Assembly (NCBI GenBank): GCA_005882155.1
Contig: VBCQ01000156.1
Location: 1 to 6,461, forward strand
Length of the DNA stretch: 6,461 bases
Direction: 5' to 3'
Source of the DNA: Betaproteobacteria bacterium
GTDB lineage: Bacteria; Pseudomonadota; Gammaproteobacteria; Burkholderiales; Burkholderiaceae_C
Shown here: piece after piece, positions 5,171-6,461 of the stretch
Layout: the number at the start of each line of letters is the position of its first letter
Numbering within the stretch: the first letter of the stretch is position 1
Notes under the pieces: model-generated
Told to the model about the DNA's origin: nothing
What the model saw: the letters and a program-made list of their open reading frames with translations, nothing else
The model's database searches: none
Translations under genes and position numbers: made by a program

Positions 5171-6461
5171 TCAAACGGTGTTGGCGAAGAGCGCCTTCAG
5201 CTTCTTCTGCAGGCTCAATGCGAGCCCCATGTCGGAGACACGCAGGCGGCCGGTGGTCGCTGCGCCCATCGGGCTCAGCTTGCCTTGCCCGATGGCGCGA
5301 AGATCGTCGATCGAAATCGTCAGGCTTAGGTCGGCCGGGCGGTTTTCGTTGGTGACGTGGCCGTCGCCGATGAAGATGCAGCCCGCTTCCTTCAGGTCGA
5401 ACCTCACGGACTTCTCGATCTGGATGCCGTTGGCGACGCCGGCTCGCAGTCGTTCGGTGAGCACCTGGATTCGGGACTGGGCTTGCTTCGGTTCCGCAGA
5501 CCCCTGGTTGTCCTGCATGGGCCTTGCAAGCGGGGCCACCGCCGCAGCGGCGACCGACATCTGCGGCATTCGTCGGCGCGCCGTAGGCTCGGCCTTGTGC
5601 AGGTAACTCGTGAAGCCATCCGGCGCCGGCGTGGCGCCTTCCAGGGTCATCATCCAGGCGACCTGGCCTCGGTGGTAGCCGCCGTGGACGACGAGGTGCA
5701 TCAGCATCTCTTCACGCGACATCCGACCTGGTTCGCCATCGGTGAAAGTGAAGGCTATGCGCTCGGCCAACCGATCGTCGTCGAGCTTGGACACGTACGC
5801 GACCAAGGCGCGATCGCTGGCCCGGATTTCCTCGGAGAGCTCTTCCAGGACCGGTGCCGCGCCGGCGTTCGCTGACTCATAGGCATGGCCGGTTCTGTTC
5901 ATGTGGGCGGCGAAGATGCGATCGACGATGAACATGTGGCTGAGCGTCCTGAGGGCGATCTCCGTCGCTGGCACATCGCGGTCGAGCTGTTTCAGTGCCG
6001 TTAGAAGCTCGTCGTTTGCCGAAGCCTTGTATTCAAAGAGTTTCTCGAGAACATCGCGCCGGGAACGCTTCTCGGCGCGGACGATCTCCATCGTTCCAAG
6101 CATCGTGCGGAACCGGCCGTCGACAAGGACGCCCTTGAACCCTGCCTGCTCCATCATTGCGGGCAATCTGCCGCGCACGTTGTCCTGCGTCGTGCCGAAT
6201 CCATCGGTCAACTGGATCAGCAGAAAGGCTGCACGCATCACCGGATCCTGGGCCGCGCCCCAATCGGCGACATGCAGACATCCACCCGGCTTGAGGACCC
6301 GCAGGATCTCGGCCAGCGTGCGCTGCTTGGCGTCAGCGGTCAGGTGGTGGAAGAAGAGGCTCGAAAGCACGGTGTCGAAATGCTTGTCAGGAAACGGCAA
6401 CTTGAACGACATCCCGTGCGAAAACTCGACCGAGGCCCCGCGTTCCGCCGCCTTGCGGCGG
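5171..6461 (-). CDS. Methyltransferase-DinB-SCP2 fusion protein (partial, N-terminus off the right edge)
   Basis: The frame is open from the right edge to a TGA at 5171-5173. The Met at 6412 is internal: the 16 residues before it (ending ASVEFSHG) continue the methyltransferase fold. Counting from that Met, residues 1-115 are the C-terminal half of a class I SAM-dependent methyltransferase (LPFPDKHFDTVLSSLFFHHL, then EILRVLKPGGCLHVADWG, closing with TMEIVRAEK); the SAM-binding glycine loop lies outside the window. Residues 119-272 form a DinB-type four-helix bundle beginning VLEKLFEYKASANDELL, with likely metal ligands His159, His243 and His247 (HGGYHRGQV). After an Ala/Pro-rich linker (about 275-313), residues 315-411 match an SCP2 lipid-carrier domain (VRFDL, PADLSLTISIDDLRAIGQGKLSPMGA, TGRLRVSDMGLALSLQKKL). 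DinB plus SCP2 is the layout of mycothiol-dependent maleylpyruvate isomerase. Substrate and role are unknown; a thiol-linked or lipid-linked methyl transfer is speculation. No signal peptide or membrane segment is visible in the part seen. Confidence 0.85.
   Translation of the reverse strand, partial: RRKAAERGASVEFSHGMSFKLPFPDKHFDTVLSSLFFHHLTADAKQRTLAEILRVLKPGGCLHVADWGAAQDPVMRAAFLLIQLTDGFGTTQDNVRGRLPAMMEQAGFKGVLVDGRFRTMLGTMEIVRAEKRSRRDVLEKLFEYKASANDELLTALKQLDRDVPATEIALRTLSHMFIVDRIFAAHMNRTGHAYESANAGAAPVLEELSEEIRASDRALVAYVSKLDDDRLAERIAFTFTDGEPGRMSREEMLMHLVVHGGYHRGQVAWMMTLEGATPAPDGFTSYLHKAEPTARRRMPQMSVAAAAVAPLARPMQDNQGSAEPKQAQSRIQVLTERLRAGVANGIQIEKSVRFDLKEAGCIFIGDGHVTNENRPADLSLTISIDDLRAIGQGKLSPMGAATTGRLRVSDMGLALSLQKKLKALFANTV

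Noticed and set aside
6392..6412. ATG at 6412 as the start of the right-hand gene
   Set aside because: The frame stays open to the window edge, and the 16 upstream residues fit the methyltransferase fold before LPFPDKHFD. The SAM-binding N-terminal half must lie outside the window.

Overview
The window reads as chromosomal DNA of a GC-rich betaproteobacterium, most likely Burkholderiales. The main reason is the divergent arrangement of hrcA against nadK-recN, together with close similarity of the HrcA, NadK, RecN and RapZ proteins to what I remember of that order. I cannot name the genus. No rRNA, CRISPR array or insertion sequence is visible.

Left part (1-3870, minus strand): a compact leftward gene cluster, nadK > recN > rapZ > LON-domain gene. 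nadK and recN are separated by 2 bases, recN and rapZ overlap by 4 bases (GTGA), and the LON-domain gene follows after a 34-base gap and runs off the left edge. It combines NADP supply (NadK), SMC-like double-strand-break repair (RecN), an RNA-degradation adaptor (RapZ) and a protein with the substrate-binding domain of Lon protease. Long plus-strand open frames opposite rapZ and recN are shadows of GC-rich codon structure.

Middle (3871-5017): a 70-base divergent promoter region has a good -10 box for each direction, both so close to the start codons that nadK and hrcA could be made from leaderless transcripts. hrcA, the heat-shock repressor gene, appears broken. About 40 bases encoding the conserved segment before the C-terminal domain are missing, which also shifts the frame; the rest of the C-terminus continues intact in another frame. 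A tRNA gene with anticodon CAT follows. Its acceptor stem carries the C4-G69 and C5-G68 pairs that favour the lysidine-modified isoleucine tRNA over elongator methionine.

Right part (5018-6461): after 153 bases without a recognisable gene comes a minus-strand gene, cut by the right edge, of visibly lower GC content. It encodes in one unbroken frame a SAM-dependent methyltransferase domain, a DinB-type metal-binding helical bundle with its three histidines, and a C-terminal SCP2 (sterol-carrier) domain. DinB plus SCP2 recalls mycothiol-dependent maleylpyruvate isomerase; the added methyltransferase makes this the most unusual object in the window.
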